This document shows, piece after piece, positions 19,986 to 29,411 of a stretch of 64,000 nt of DNA. Both the position numbers and the translations under genes were made by a program. The stretch is taken from positions 26,847 through 90,846 of the forward strand of contig NZ_RPOK01000001.1 of NCBI RefSeq assembly GCF_003820355.1, given 5' to 3'. Numbering within the stretch: the first letter of the stretch is position 1; each line of letters opens with the position of its first letter. The notes below the pieces were generated by a model. That model saw nothing but the letters and a program-made list of their open reading frames with translations. It did not search any database and was not told where the DNA came from. Origin of the DNA: Paralteromonas sediminis. GTDB lineage: Bacteria > Pseudomonadota > Gammaproteobacteria > Enterobacterales > Alteromonadaceae.

Positions 19986-22900
19986 TTATTGCGCTTGCAC
20001 TCGAAGCTCTGCACTAGAGCGACTGATGTGACCCAGAAGATTCTTAACATCACTGGTTTTTGGCTTAATCAATCTGAAATTACCACGCTCTTCCTGAAAG
20101 TTGGTGAGTAAATGAAGTGCACGTTCACTGCCTGTTTCTTCGTAGTGTTGATTGATTAAACCACGCAAGTGCTCGGACAAAATGACCTTGTCATCAATAG
20201 ACATAATGTCGAGTAATTCTGGGTTGACGCGTTGCGCCATATCGCCAGTTTCGTCATAAAGATAGGCAAAGCCGCCGGTCATACCTGCACCAAAGTTCAG
20301 CCCTATTTTTCCTAGCACAGCGACGATTCCTCCGGTCATATATTCACAACCGTTATCACCCAGCCCTTCAACAATTGCAATGGCGCCGGAGTTCCTCACG
20401 GCAAAACGTTCGCCAGCTCGACCTGCTGCAAACAACTTACCGCCGGTTGCACCATACAAACAGGTATTCCCCACAATGGCACTTTCATGAGCCGTGTATT
20501 GCACATCCTCTGGGGGATAAACCACTAATTTACCCCCCGTCATACCTTTTCCGACGTAGTCGTTCGCATCGCCTTTCAAGTACATGTGAAGCCCGCCTGC
20601 ATTCCATACGCCAAAACTCTGACCCGCAGTACCTTCCAGATTCAAAACCACAGGTTTATCCTCCATATCGTGATTGCCGTGAAGTTGGGCAATCGCACCT
20701 GATACCAGTGCGCCGACTGAGCGGTCTGTGTTACGTATGGTATAGCTTAATTGTTTACCTGTTTTTGCTGCGATGGCGTCCTTAACATCAGCAAGGATAG
20801 CGGCATTTAATTCGCCCGTATCTAAAGGCGCATTGGTAGTCTCTGAACAGAACAGTCGGGTGTGGGCGCCTGCCGTGGGTTTTTTCAATATTGGACTTAA
20901 ATCCAGCTTGGACTGCTTGGCAGTGATGCCATCGAGCACTTTCAGTAACTCTGTTTGACCAATAAGGTCGTCAAACTTCCTTATTCCCAATAACGCCATT
21001 AATTCACGCACTTCCTGGGCTACAAAGCGGAAGTAATTCATGACCATTTCAGGCAAACCAATAAAATAGTTGTCTCTGAGCTTTTCATCCTGAGTGGCAA
21101 CACCGGTAGCACAGTTATTGAGATGGCAAATACGCAAGTATTTGCAGCCAAGAGCGACCATAGGTCCGGTTCCGAAGCCAAAACTCTCCGCACCCAAAAT
21201 CCCCGCTTTTACAACGTCTAAACCGGTTTTTAAGCCGCCATCTGTTTGCAGACGTACTTTGTGGCGTAGCCCATTTTCTACCAGCGCTTGTTGAGTTTCA
21301 GCCAGTCCCAGTTCAAAGGGGCAACCTGCGTATTTAACCGAGGTGAGTGGACTTGCACCCGTACCACCGTCGTAGCCGGACACTGTGATCAAATCCGCGT
21401 AGGCTTTTGCCACACCTGTGGCTATGGTGCCAACGCCGGGTTCTGAAACCAGTTTAACTGAAATCAGCGCCTTTGGATTTACCTGCTTCAAGTCGAAGAT
21501 AAGCTGTGCTAAGTCTTCAATTGAATAAATATCATGGTGAGGTGGCGGTGATATCAGGGTTACACCAGGCACAGAAAAGCGCAACTGAGCGATGTATTTA
21601 TTGACTTTATCACCGGGTAGCTGTCCGCCTTCACCCGGCTTCGCACCTTGAGCGACTTTAATTTGGATTACACTGGCATTGGTCAAGTAATGAGGGGTGA
21701 CACCAAATCTGCCTGACGCGACTTGTTTTATTTTGGAATTCTTTTCCGTGTTAAAACGCGCCGGATCTTCGCCGCCCTCTCCTGAGTTAGACTGACCACC
21801 CAAACGGTTCATCGCGATCGCCAGTGCTTCATGCGCTTCAGGACTTAGCGCGCCAATTGACATGGCGGCAGTATCAAAGCGTGGATACAGGCTTTCGGCG
21901 GGTTCCACCTCATTTATATCGATGGGCTCTGCATGTGGATTCAAGCCCAACAAATCACGTATGTGGGCTGGTGCACGGTCATTAACCAGTGTCGAAAATT
22001 GTTGATAGTCCTCATACTTTCCGCTTACTACAGCGGTTTGCAGGGTTTTTACGACATCCGGATTGTAGGCGTGATATTCCCCATCATGAACATATTTGAG
22101 CAATCCACCATGGCTGATGGTTTTTCGCTTAATCCAAGCTACACGGGAAAGATTCAGCAGATCCTGTTCAAAGTCAGCAAAACCGGCGCCCTGAATGCGC
22201 GAGGTCACACCAGTAAAGCACTGCTGCATGACTTCATCGTTTATGCCTATCGCCTCGAATAACTTAGAACTGCGATAGCTCGCTACTGTACTGATGCCCA
22301 TCTTAGACATAATTTTGTACAGGCCTTTATTGATACCTTTGCGATAGTTGAGTACTGCTTGCATGATCGGAACATCGATAGCGCCAGACTCGGCAAGTTG
22401 CTCAATGGTTTCGTAAGCGAGAAACGGATAAATGGCAGTTGCACCCAGCCCCAATAGCACAGCAAAGTGGTGGGGATCTCTGGCAGACGCTGTCTCAACA
22501 ACAATATTGGCATCACAGCGAAGTGCTTTTTCAATCAAACGACGTTGAACGGCACCTACAGCCATGGGCGCAGGAATGGGTAAGCGGTTGGGCTTTATAT
22601 TTCTGTCAGACAGTACGACAAAGGCTGCACGTTTTTGTTTGACTAGATACTCAACTTCATTACAAATACGTTCGATGGCACGTTTGAGGCCCTCTTCCTG
22701 TGCGAATTGAAGCTCTACCACTTCTGAATAATAGTTCTCAGGATTAAACTCTCGTAGTTGCTTTAGGTCGGTATACATAAGTACGGGGCTGTCAAACAAC
22801 ACCCGGTCGGCGTAACCACTTGTCTCGCTAAACACGTTTTGCTCACGACCAATACAGGTAGCTAGTGACATAACATGACTTTCTCGGAGAGGATCAATGG

Positions 22901-24452
22901 GCGGATTCGTCACTTGGGCAAACTGCTGGCGGAAATAATCGTAAAGCGTTCTTTGCTTAGTCGACATAACTGCCATAGGGGTGTCATCACCCATTGAGCC
23001 TACCGCTTCCTGACCATCCTTTGCCAACACCTTGATAATTTGATGTATTTCTTCATAACTGTAATTAAACAGTTTGTGGTAAGTTGACATGGTATCGTCG
23101 TCAAATACCCGGTGGCCAATTTCCGATGCGTCTAATTTTTCGATAGGGGTTAGTCGGCGAATATTGTTCTCGAGCCATTCAGCATAGGGGTGGCGATCTT
23201 TAAGGTCTTCATCAATTTCATTTGAACGCCAAATTTTACCTGTGTAAGTGTCTACAGCCAGCATTTCGCCAGGCCCTACACGGCCTTTTTCTATAACGTC
23301 TTCAGGTTTGTAATCCCAAATACCGACTTCAGAGGCCAGTGTGATAAAACCGTCGTTGGTTAACACATAACGAGCAGGGCGCAGACCGTTTCTATCCAGG
23401 TTGCAGGCCACGTGTCTGCCATTGGTCAACACTATGCCTGCAGGGCCATCCCAAGGCTCCATATGCATAGAATTAAACTCGTAAAAGGCACGCAAATCCT
23501 CATCCATGGTGGCATCATTCTGATAGGCTGGCGGCACTAAAAGACGCATGGCCCGGAATAAATCCATACCGCCCGCAAGAAAGAGCTCAAGCATATTATC
23601 CAGTGACGAGGAATCTGACCCTTCGGTATTAACGAAAGGCGCCGCGTCTTTCAAATCAGGCAAAAGCGGCGTGGCAAACTTGGCTTCCCGCGCCATAGCC
23701 CAATCACGGTTACCCTTAATAGTATTTATTTCGCCATTGTGAGCGAGGAAACGAAATGGTTGTGCTAGCGGCCATTTAGGTAGCGTATTGGTAGAAAAAC
23801 GCTGGTGGAAAACACAAATGGCGCTTTGCATGCGCGGGTCTGCCAGATCAGTATAGAATCTGGGTAAATCCTTGGGCATTACCAGGCCTTTGTAAACGGT
23901 GACTAAACCCGATAGACAGGCAACATAAAAGTCAGGATCGTTCACGAGTTGCTTTTCGGCTCGTCTTCGCACCATAAATAAACGGCGCTCTACGTCCTTC
24001 TTACGCCATCCAGCAGGGGCGTTGATAAATACTTGCTTTATCTGGGGGACGCCAGTCAGCGCTAGCTCACCTAGAATCGATTCGTCTACCGGCACATCTC
24101 GCCACCCAACTACACCTAGTGTTTCTTGGGCCAATTCGCGATTTAATACTTCGATAGATTGATTGGCCAGCGCGTCGTCTTTGCTTAGAAAGATCATGCC
24201 TACAGCATATTTTTTGCCCAGCTTCCAACCATTTTCTTCAGCAATTGCCCTGAAGAAGCTGTCTGGCTTTTGCAGCAATAGGCCACACCCATCACCGGTA
24301 ACACCATCTGCGGCAATACCACCGCGATGTTGCATTCTGTCCAACCCTGTAATCGCTGTTTGAACTAGCTTATGGCTGGGGCTACCTGTGGTGTGCGCGA
24401 TCAGGCCAAAACCACAATTATCACGAGCATCATTAGGATGATACAAACTCAT
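19986..24452 (-). CDS. gltB: Glutamate synthase [NADPH] large subunit
   Basis: A 1488-residue protein of standard length. The class II amidotransferase domain begins after a short propeptide, with the predicted catalytic Cys13 in DNCGFGLI. The central and FMN-binding synthase domains follow, including the 3Fe-4S ligand region LGCKYLRICHLNNCATG. The C-terminal beta-helix GXGXG domain spans about 1230-1430. It hydrolyses glutamine, channels ammonia and builds glutamate. It is transcribed divergently from arcB across a 448-bp spacer rich in inverted repeats, and leads gltBD. Start ATG 24452 is preceded by AGGAGAAA on its strand. Confidence 0.97.
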   Translation of the reverse strand: MSLYHPNDARDNCGFGLIAHTTGSPSHKLVQTAITGLDRMQHRGGIAADGVTGDGCGLLLQKPDSFFRAIAEENGWKLGKKYAVGMIFLSKDDALANQSIEVLNRELAQETLGVVGWRDVPVDESILGELALTGVPQIKQVFINAPAGWRKKDVERRLFMVRRRAEKQLVNDPDFYVACLSGLVTVYKGLVMPKDLPRFYTDLADPRMQSAICVFHQRFSTNTLPKWPLAQPFRFLAHNGEINTIKGNRDWAMAREAKFATPLLPDLKDAAPFVNTEGSDSSSLDNMLELFLAGGMDLFRAMRLLVPPAYQNDATMDEDLRAFYEFNSMHMEPWDGPAGIVLTNGRHVACNLDRNGLRPARYVLTNDGFITLASEVGIWDYKPEDVIEKGRVGPGEMLAVDTYTGKIWRSNEIDEDLKDRHPYAEWLENNIRRLTPIEKLDASEIGHRVFDDDTMSTYHKLFNYSYEEIHQIIKVLAKDGQEAVGSMGDDTPMAVMSTKQRTLYDYFRQQFAQVTNPPIDPLRESHVMSLATCIGREQNVFSETSGYADRVLFDSPVLMYTDLKQLREFNPENYYSEVVELQFAQEEGLKRAIERICNEVEYLVKQKRAAFVVLSDRNIKPNRLPIPAPMAVGAVQRRLIEKALRCDANIVVETASARDPHHFAVLLGLGATAIYPFLAYETIEQLAESGAIDVPIMQAVLNYRKGINKGLYKIMSKMGISTVASYRSSKLFEAIGINDEVMQQCFTGVTSRIQGAGFADFEQDLLNLSRVAWIKRKTISHGGLLKYVHDGEYHAYNPDVVKTLQTAVVSGKYEDYQQFSTLVNDRAPAHIRDLLGLNPHAEPIDINEVEPAESLYPRFDTAAMSIGALSPEAHEALAIAMNRLGGQSNSGEGGEDPARFNTEKNSKIKQVASGRFGVTPHYLTNASVIQIKVAQGAKPGEGGQLPGDKVNKYIAQLRFSVPGVTLISPPPHHDIYSIEDLAQLIFDLKQVNPKALISVKLVSEPGVGTIATGVAKAYADLITVSGYDGGTGASPLTSVKYAGCPFELGLAETQQALVENGLRHKVRLQTDGGLKTGLDVVKAGILGAESFGFGTGPMVALGCKYLRICHLNNCATGVATQDEKLRDNYFIGLPEMVMNYFRFVAQEVRELMALLGIRKFDDLIGQTELLKVLDGITAKQSKLDLSPILKKPTAGAHTRLFCSETTNAPLDTGELNAAILADVKDAIAAKTGKQLSYTIRNTDRSVGALVSGAIAQLHGNHDMEDKPVVLNLEGTAGQSFGVWNAGGLHMYLKGDANDYVGKGMTGGKLVVYPPEDVQYTAHESAIVGNTCLYGATGGKLFAAGRAGERFAVRNSGAIAIVEGLGDNGCEYMTGGIVAVLGKIGLNFGAGMTGGFAYLYDETGDMAQRVNPELLDIMSIDDKVILSEHLRGLINQHYEETGSERALHLLTNFQEERGNFRLIKPKTSDVKNLLGHISRSSAELRVQAQ

Positions 24453-24553
24453 ATTTTTCTCCTACACCTTGGACTGGTCAAGGCACACACTATGTTACTT
24501 ATTGCTCACTGAGGGTGATTATTGTCGTTATTATTTGTTGTTTTTATAGGGTT

Positions 24554-24577
24554 GGTTACGATACTGATATCGTTACC
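24554..24577 (+). repeat. 24-bp imperfect inverted repeat followed by a T tract
   Basis: The arms GGTTACGATA and TATCGTTACC (one mismatch, spacer CTGA) form a dyad 102 bp upstream of the gltB start. Six T residues follow on the plus strand, giving it the look of a terminator, but no plus-strand gene precedes it. It may be an operator for gltB, a leader structure, or the end of an unannotated plus-strand small transcript. Confidence 0.5.
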
Positions 24578-24643
24578 TTTTTTGAGCCAGTCTTGCCCGC
24601 ATGATTATGCATATTGAATACACGGGTCGTACAAAATACCGAT

Positions 24644-24696
24644 AGTCGAAAACAAAATCAAACAGTATTCTCTTTTCGACTGTGAAAATTTTGTTT
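24644..24696. repeat. Two overlapping, mutually exclusive inverted repeats
   Basis: AGTCGAAAA (24644-24652) pairs with TTTTCGACT (24673-24681), and AAACAAAAT (24650-24658) pairs with ATTTTGTTT (24688-24696). The left arms share three bases, so both stems cannot form fully together. Either regulator binding sites or alternative leader-RNA folds upstream of gltB are possible. Confidence 0.45.
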
Positions 24697-24900
24697 CACT
24701 GTTGCTGTAGCCCTTTAATAATCTATCATTGGGAGGTGGGTGAGGTAGCGATCATGTTGTCTTCGCTATTTTGGTTTACGTGAACGTTAAGGTAAAGCCC
24801 GCGTTTGCGTGATTCGCAAGGTTTGCATGAAATTCTGGTCTACATAGCATAAAAATTCATTTTGAGCGCTATTGCTAATGGTTTGCGACTAATCGTGTAA

Positions 24901-27294
24901 ATGATAGGATTAGGTATCCTTACGTTCAGTTTATCTATTATGCATTCAGACCCTTCCCGTGACGCTTGGGCAATCCGATTTGCGCAGTTTGTTCAACGCT
25001 TTGGCACAGTCAAAATCAGTATTATTTTTGTCATTCTCACGTTGGTAGCTACTTTAGGTGGGTCTTACGCGATTCGAGTCAGTATGAATAGTGACATTGA
25101 GCTTGATGACTTCGTGAGTGCATTTTTGCTGACGTTATTATCTGCCCCTTGGGTGTTGTACTTTTTCAGTGAGCTGGTGCGTCATCTGGAAAACTCTCGG
25201 GCAAACTTAAAAGAGGTTGTCTCCCAGTTGGAGCGTCTGCGTGAAGAAGACGTATTTCTCAACCGAGAATTGCAAACCAACATTCGCCAACTAAACCATG
25301 AAATTGAACAGCGTCGTCAAGCGCAGGAAGAGAGAGAGACCGTTTTTAAAGAGTTAGAAAAGGAAATTAAACACAAGACTGAACAGGAAATTGAAGCCAG
25401 ACGCTTGTCCACACTTCTGCGTTCCATCATTGATGCATCACCTGACCTAATTTATTACCGCAATGAAGAGGGGCGGTTTGCAGGGTGCAACCGAGTTGCT
25501 GAACAAATGACGGGCAAAACTCAGGAAGAGCTACTCGGGTTAACACCCCATGATGTGTATGAAGAAGATCTCGCTAGGCAGGTGGTAGAAAGTGATCACG
25601 AAGTGCTGGAAAGTAATGCCAGTATAACTGAAGAGCTATGGCTGCGTTTTGCCGATGGAAAACACCGGTATTTTGAAATGCGAAAAGTCCCGTTTTTTGA
25701 TAAGGAAGGTCACAGGCTTGGGCTACTAGCGTTTGGGCGAGATATGACTGAACGCAAACAAGCCGAAAGTGCAGCCGCCAAAGCCAGCAAAGACAAAACC
25801 CGCTTTATTGCCACAATCAGTCATGAATTGAGAACGCCATTGAACGGTATTGTGGGGCTTAGCCGAATGTTAAGAGACACCGATCTGTCTCAGGAGCAAT
25901 TCAATTGGGTAAGTACTATTTATGCCAGTGCAATCACACTGGGCAATATATTTAATGACATTATCGATTTGGATAAGCTCGACAGAGACAAAGTCGAACT
26001 GTCGCCTAAAACCATTTCAATTAAAGATTTCACCGAAGAGCTTAGCAGTATCATTCGGCTGCTCGCGGCGGATAAGTCACTCGATTTTATTAGCAAGATA
26101 AATGAACCCTTACCGGCGCTGGTTGAGGCAGATGGCACACGTCTTCGCCAAATTTTGTGGAATATTTTGTACAACGCCGTGAAGTTTACTCAAAAAGGCA
26201 CGGTCTCATTGAATGTTAGTGCATCTAAGCCGGTTGAAGGGGTGTCAGAAGTCACCTTTGTTATGAAAGATACTGGGGTTGGCATACCTGAGGAGGAAAT
26301 AGACAAAATTTTTGCCATGTATTATCAGGTCGATCACCCAGACCACCAAACTGCCACCGGCACGGGTATTGGTCTAGCCATTTGTAAGCAGATGGTAGCG
26401 CTTATGAACGGCAGTATTGACGTGACTAGTACAGTTGGCAAGGGGACAACATTCACCGTGCGTTTGCCGTTACCTCTTTCCCAGCAACCTATGCAGGTAC
26501 AAGAGTTAAAGGTGTCTGACCTAAGTATTCTGTTGGTCGAAGACATTGAGCTTAACGTCATGGTAGCCAAAGCGCTATTGGAAAAAATGGGACAAAAAGT
26601 CGATGTGGCGATGACAGGACAGGAGGCCATCGACAAGGCCAGGACTGAGCATTACGATTTGGTTTTATTAGATATACAGCTACCTGATATGAGTGGCTTT
26701 GATGTAGCCGCAATCCTGCATGAGGAGGATCTATGCGCTGGTACGCCTATAGTGGCATTAACGGCAAATGTAATTAAAAAACGTGAAGAGTACCTGCAAA
26801 ACGGCATGGACGATGTTATTGCCAAACCCATTAAGAAAAGTCGGGTGATAGAAGTATTCAATGATTTGTTCTGCGAGCCATTACGTGAACCTGTCGAGAA
26901 GCAGACTTTGCAACAGGACAATACGCAAAAAGCCTTAAGCAGTATGTTGGACCTCGAATTATTGCATATGCTGATTGATACCATTGGTGTTGACATGGTT
27001 CGGGAAAGTGTGAAGGTATTTCACGAAAAAATGCCTGAATATATGGAGATACTGCAATTGAGTTTGAGCGCAGATGAAAAAGATGAGGTATGCTCTGAGG
27101 CTCATAAAATTAAAGGCGCGGCAGGCTCAGTGGGGTTGGCAAGGGTGCAGCGTATCGCCAATCAAATTCAGCAAGGTGATCACCCTGCATGGTGGCAAAA
27201 TGTACATGATTGGGTGGAAGAGCTGCATATGGCCGTAGATCACGACACGCAGGCACTCAACGATTGGCTAAAGTCGCAGGTAATAGATGATTAG
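24901..27294 (+). CDS. arcB: Tripartite hybrid sensor kinase ArcB
   Basis: A 797-residue hybrid kinase matching ArcB along its length: two membrane helices (about 38-58 and 72-92), a coiled coil (95-170), a PAS domain (172-285), a kinase core with His308 in TISHELRTPLNG, an ATPase domain (DTGVGIPEEEIDKIF), a receiver with Asp591 in LLDIQLPDM, and an HPt domain with His735 in HKIKGAAGSVGL. It should sense quinone redox state and phosphorylate ArcA. Of the two redox cysteines of E. coli ArcB (180 and 241), only the first is kept (Cys196 in AGCNRV); the second position is Tyr257 in HRYFEMRKV. Neither ATG 24901 nor ATG 24940 has a good ribosome site; the later one fits the family N-terminus better. 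It neighbours gltB as in E. coli. Confidence 0.94.
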   Translation: MIGLGILTFSLSIMHSDPSRDAWAIRFAQFVQRFGTVKISIIFVILTLVATLGGSYAIRVSMNSDIELDDFVSAFLLTLLSAPWVLYFFSELVRHLENSRANLKEVVSQLERLREEDVFLNRELQTNIRQLNHEIEQRRQAQEERETVFKELEKEIKHKTEQEIEARRLSTLLRSIIDASPDLIYYRNEEGRFAGCNRVAEQMTGKTQEELLGLTPHDVYEEDLARQVVESDHEVLESNASITEELWLRFADGKHRYFEMRKVPFFDKEGHRLGLLAFGRDMTERKQAESAAAKASKDKTRFIATISHELRTPLNGIVGLSRMLRDTDLSQEQFNWVSTIYASAITLGNIFNDIIDLDKLDRDKVELSPKTISIKDFTEELSSIIRLLAADKSLDFISKINEPLPALVEADGTRLRQILWNILYNAVKFTQKGTVSLNVSASKPVEGVSEVTFVMKDTGVGIPEEEIDKIFAMYYQVDHPDHQTATGTGIGLAICKQMVALMNGSIDVTSTVGKGTTFTVRLPLPLSQQPMQVQELKVSDLSILLVEDIELNVMVAKALLEKMGQKVDVAMTGQEAIDKARTEHYDLVLLDIQLPDMSGFDVAAILHEEDLCAGTPIVALTANVIKKREEYLQNGMDDVIAKPIKKSRVIEVFNDLFCEPLREPVEKQTLQQDNTQKALSSMLDLELLHMLIDTIGVDMVRESVKVFHEKMPEYMEILQLSLSADEKDEVCSEAHKIKGAAGSVGLARVQRIANQIQQGDHPAWWQNVHDWVEELHMAVDHDTQALNDWLKSQVIDD

Positions 27295-27811
27295 CGAAAA
27301 CGTAATGGAAGACAAAGCTATGTTTACTGACACAGATACACTTCCTGTAAGTCCTGAATACAGGCGATTAAATATCAGCATAAGTATTGTGGTTTCGGCT
27401 GTACTGTTGTTGATTTTTGCCGGTATTGCACATCAGCCCTTATTTGCGTTACCCGAGAGCTTGCTGGCGTTTGAGTGGGTCGCTTATGGCATTATCGTTT
27501 TCTTTTCTGTTTGGTCGGTTACCTACCATTGGTTTGCTGATCCAAAAATACGTTATGTTGCCAGAGAACAGGATGTAGTATTGCACAAAGGGTTGATTTT
27601 CCGCTCTATTACCTGCCAGCCTGTTAAGCGTATTCAGCATGTAGAAATTAAGCAAGGCCCTTTTGAGCGCATGCGTAATTTGGCAAATTTGAATATCTAC
27701 TCAGCGGGTGGTGTTGCGCATACCTTCGCGATTCCGGGTTTATCCGTCGAGTCTGCCGAGCAGTTACGCGAGTTCATTATGGCGCACAAAGATACAAATT
27801 CGGACCAGTAG
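27287..27811 (+). CDS. Membrane protein with bacterial PH domain (YdbS-like)
   Basis: A 174-residue protein with two membrane helices (about residues 30-52 and 62-82) and a bPH2/DUF304 domain (about 90-165), seen in VVLHKGLIFRSITCQPVKRIQHVEIKQGPFERMRNLANL. This family is usually encoded as a pair with a larger multi-PH protein, as here. Its role is not firmly established. The ATG overlaps the arcB stop by 8 bp and is preceded by AGG at suitable spacing, so it is likely translated by coupling to arcB. A redox-linked role is not implied by this alone. Confidence 0.85.
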   Translation: MISENVMEDKAMFTDTDTLPVSPEYRRLNISISIVVSAVLLLIFAGIAHQPLFALPESLLAFEWVAYGIIVFFSVWSVTYHWFADPKIRYVAREQDVVLHKGLIFRSITCQPVKRIQHVEIKQGPFERMRNLANLNIYSAGGVAHTFAIPGLSVESAEQLREFIMAHKDTNSDQ

Positions 27812-27812
27812 A

Positions 27813-29363
27813 TTGAAGGCCGTTAAGGAACAACGCGAACTAGCCCAAGCCCTGTCTTTTGAAATGGACAAGTGGCACAGGCTGTCACTCTTTGCCGTCA
27901 TGTACTACTTTTTTCAGAATGTCCTTAACATAGGACGCAGCGCATTCTATTTAATCCCTGTTTTAGCGTTGAATTTGGATAAGGTGAAAGCGCATCTAGC
28001 CATTCTATTACCGGCTGTACTCGCCCTGCTATGTCTGGTGTTATGTTGGAGCATTGCTTATTACTTAAAGTTTACATTTAAGCTTACTCATCAAAAGCTT
28101 ATTATTAAGTCTGGGGTGTTTAAGCGAAATACCCTTGATCTGCCTTTCGAACGCATTCAAAGCGTGAAAATTGTTCAGCCATTTTTTTTCCGTTTTACCG
28201 GGCATGCTGCCGCAACGCTTGACTCTGCGGGCTCTGCACAAAACGAGGCTGTGCTAGCGGCGCTGGTGCTACATGATGCGGAAGCAATTAAAGAGCATGT
28301 GATGAAAGTGGCGAAAAAGCCACATGGCGATGAAGAAAGCATCAATCGCCAGCATGACGACGTTCAGATTCTTAATAAACGTCAGCTAAAAGATCTCATT
28401 ATCCATGGCATATCAAACAATCGTGTATGGTTAATTTTAGGTGGTTTGGCCCCCTTTTTTGATAATTTCTTCGAGGCCGTAGAAGCTTGGTTGACAGCCC
28501 AAGGGTTAACACTTAGCCAATTGGTGGGAGATCAGACTATTGCATGGTGGCAGTTCGGTCTGTATGCCATCACGCTCATTGCCATTGCAGGCTTTTTGGT
28601 GGCCTTGTTGTCTGTGTTCGGGGCCATCATGGCGTTCCATAATTATGTGTTGCTCAAGCAAGGTGAGCGCTATGTGAGGAAAAGTGGCCTGCTCAGTGTG
28701 CAGGAAGTCAGCATGCAGCACAGCCGGCTACAGGTTATAAAGCTCAAACAGGACTGGCTCGACGTTATTCTCAAGCGAATAAATTTCTTTTACTTACAAA
28801 ATCAAACAGGTTTTGTCGCCGGCGAATCACTTGCTCAAACAAACCAAGTGTTGGTGCCCTCGGTAACTTATCAGGAAGCGCACGCCCTGTTGTCTGAGGC
28901 GATGCCCGACAGTCAGGCAGATACGATTGCTTTTCAAAGGGTGAGTGGGTACTACCTGATTAATCGCTGGTTTGTTAGGTTACTTCCTCTCTTTATTTTG
29001 ACTACCTCCTTATCACTGTTTGCCGATACCTACTCGCCTTTGTTAATTAACTTGGCAGCATTTAGCGGTTTTGTTGGTTTGATCTACCTGCGTTGGTTGC
29101 GGTGGGGGGTGGCATGGGACGAGAAATATATTTATGTCCAGAATGGGTTGATTGGCAAAACAGTGCGCTGCTTTGAACGGTACAAAATGCAGCAAGTCAG
29201 TCTAAAGCAGAGCTTTTTTATGCGCAGGAATAAGGTAATGAATGTGCAGATTGTATTGGCCAGTGGCGGGATTAGTGTTCCCTTTGTGCCGGAAAATATG
29301 GCGAAGCAGTTAGCGCAAGAGACACTAGATATTGCACAAACCACTCAGAAGTCTTGGATGTAA
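27813..29363 (+). CDS. Large membrane protein with tandem bacterial PH domains (YdbT-like)
   Basis: About 516 residues with repeated hydrophobic pairs and bPH2/DUF304 units: KLIIKSGVFKRNTLDLPFERIQSVKI (first), the weaker RYVRKSGLLSVQEVSMQHSRLQVIKL (second) and YIYVQNGLIGKTVRCFERYKMQQV (third). It is the usual partner of the preceding small PH protein. The frame stays open upstream inside the previous gene, so I place the start at TTG 27813, just after that gene's stop; ATG 27864 is the alternative. Neither has a strong ribosome site, which suggests translational coupling. Function unknown. Confidence 0.82.
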   Translation: MKAVKEQRELAQALSFEMDKWHRLSLFAVMYYFFQNVLNIGRSAFYLIPVLALNLDKVKAHLAILLPAVLALLCLVLCWSIAYYLKFTFKLTHQKLIIKSGVFKRNTLDLPFERIQSVKIVQPFFFRFTGHAAATLDSAGSAQNEAVLAALVLHDAEAIKEHVMKVAKKPHGDEESINRQHDDVQILNKRQLKDLIIHGISNNRVWLILGGLAPFFDNFFEAVEAWLTAQGLTLSQLVGDQTIAWWQFGLYAITLIAIAGFLVALLSVFGAIMAFHNYVLLKQGERYVRKSGLLSVQEVSMQHSRLQVIKLKQDWLDVILKRINFFYLQNQTGFVAGESLAQTNQVLVPSVTYQEAHALLSEAMPDSQADTIAFQRVSGYYLINRWFVRLLPLFILTTSLSLFADTYSPLLINLAAFSGFVGLIYLRWLRWGVAWDEKYIYVQNGLIGKTVRCFERYKMQQVSLKQSFFMRRNKVMNVQIVLASGGISVPFVPENMAKQLAQETLDIAQTTQKSWM

Positions 29364-29379
29364 CCTCACTCCAGAGTTA

Positions 29380-29400
29380 TGGGGTGTCTAAGACACCCCA
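29380..29400. terminator. Hairpin between convergent PH-protein and prpF genes
   Basis: A near-perfect palindrome with GGGGTGTC / GACACCCC arms sits in the 48-bp gap between two convergent genes. The flanking T runs are short, so efficiency is uncertain, but its position suits a shared terminator. Confidence 0.6.
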
Positions 29401-29411
29401 TTATCAGTACG

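Larger units (their letters stand above)
24453..24900. other. 448-bp divergent regulatory region between gltB and arcB
   Basis: No reading frame of note lies here. The region is AT-rich and holds several inverted repeats, listed separately, that could be operators or transcript structures. It must contain the promoters for both gltBD and arcB, but I cannot place hexamers with confidence. Confidence 0.6.

Noticed and set aside
20375-20785. Open frame of 136 codons inside gltB
   Set aside because: It is antisense to the conserved GXGXG domain of gltB, with a composition typical of a shadow frame.
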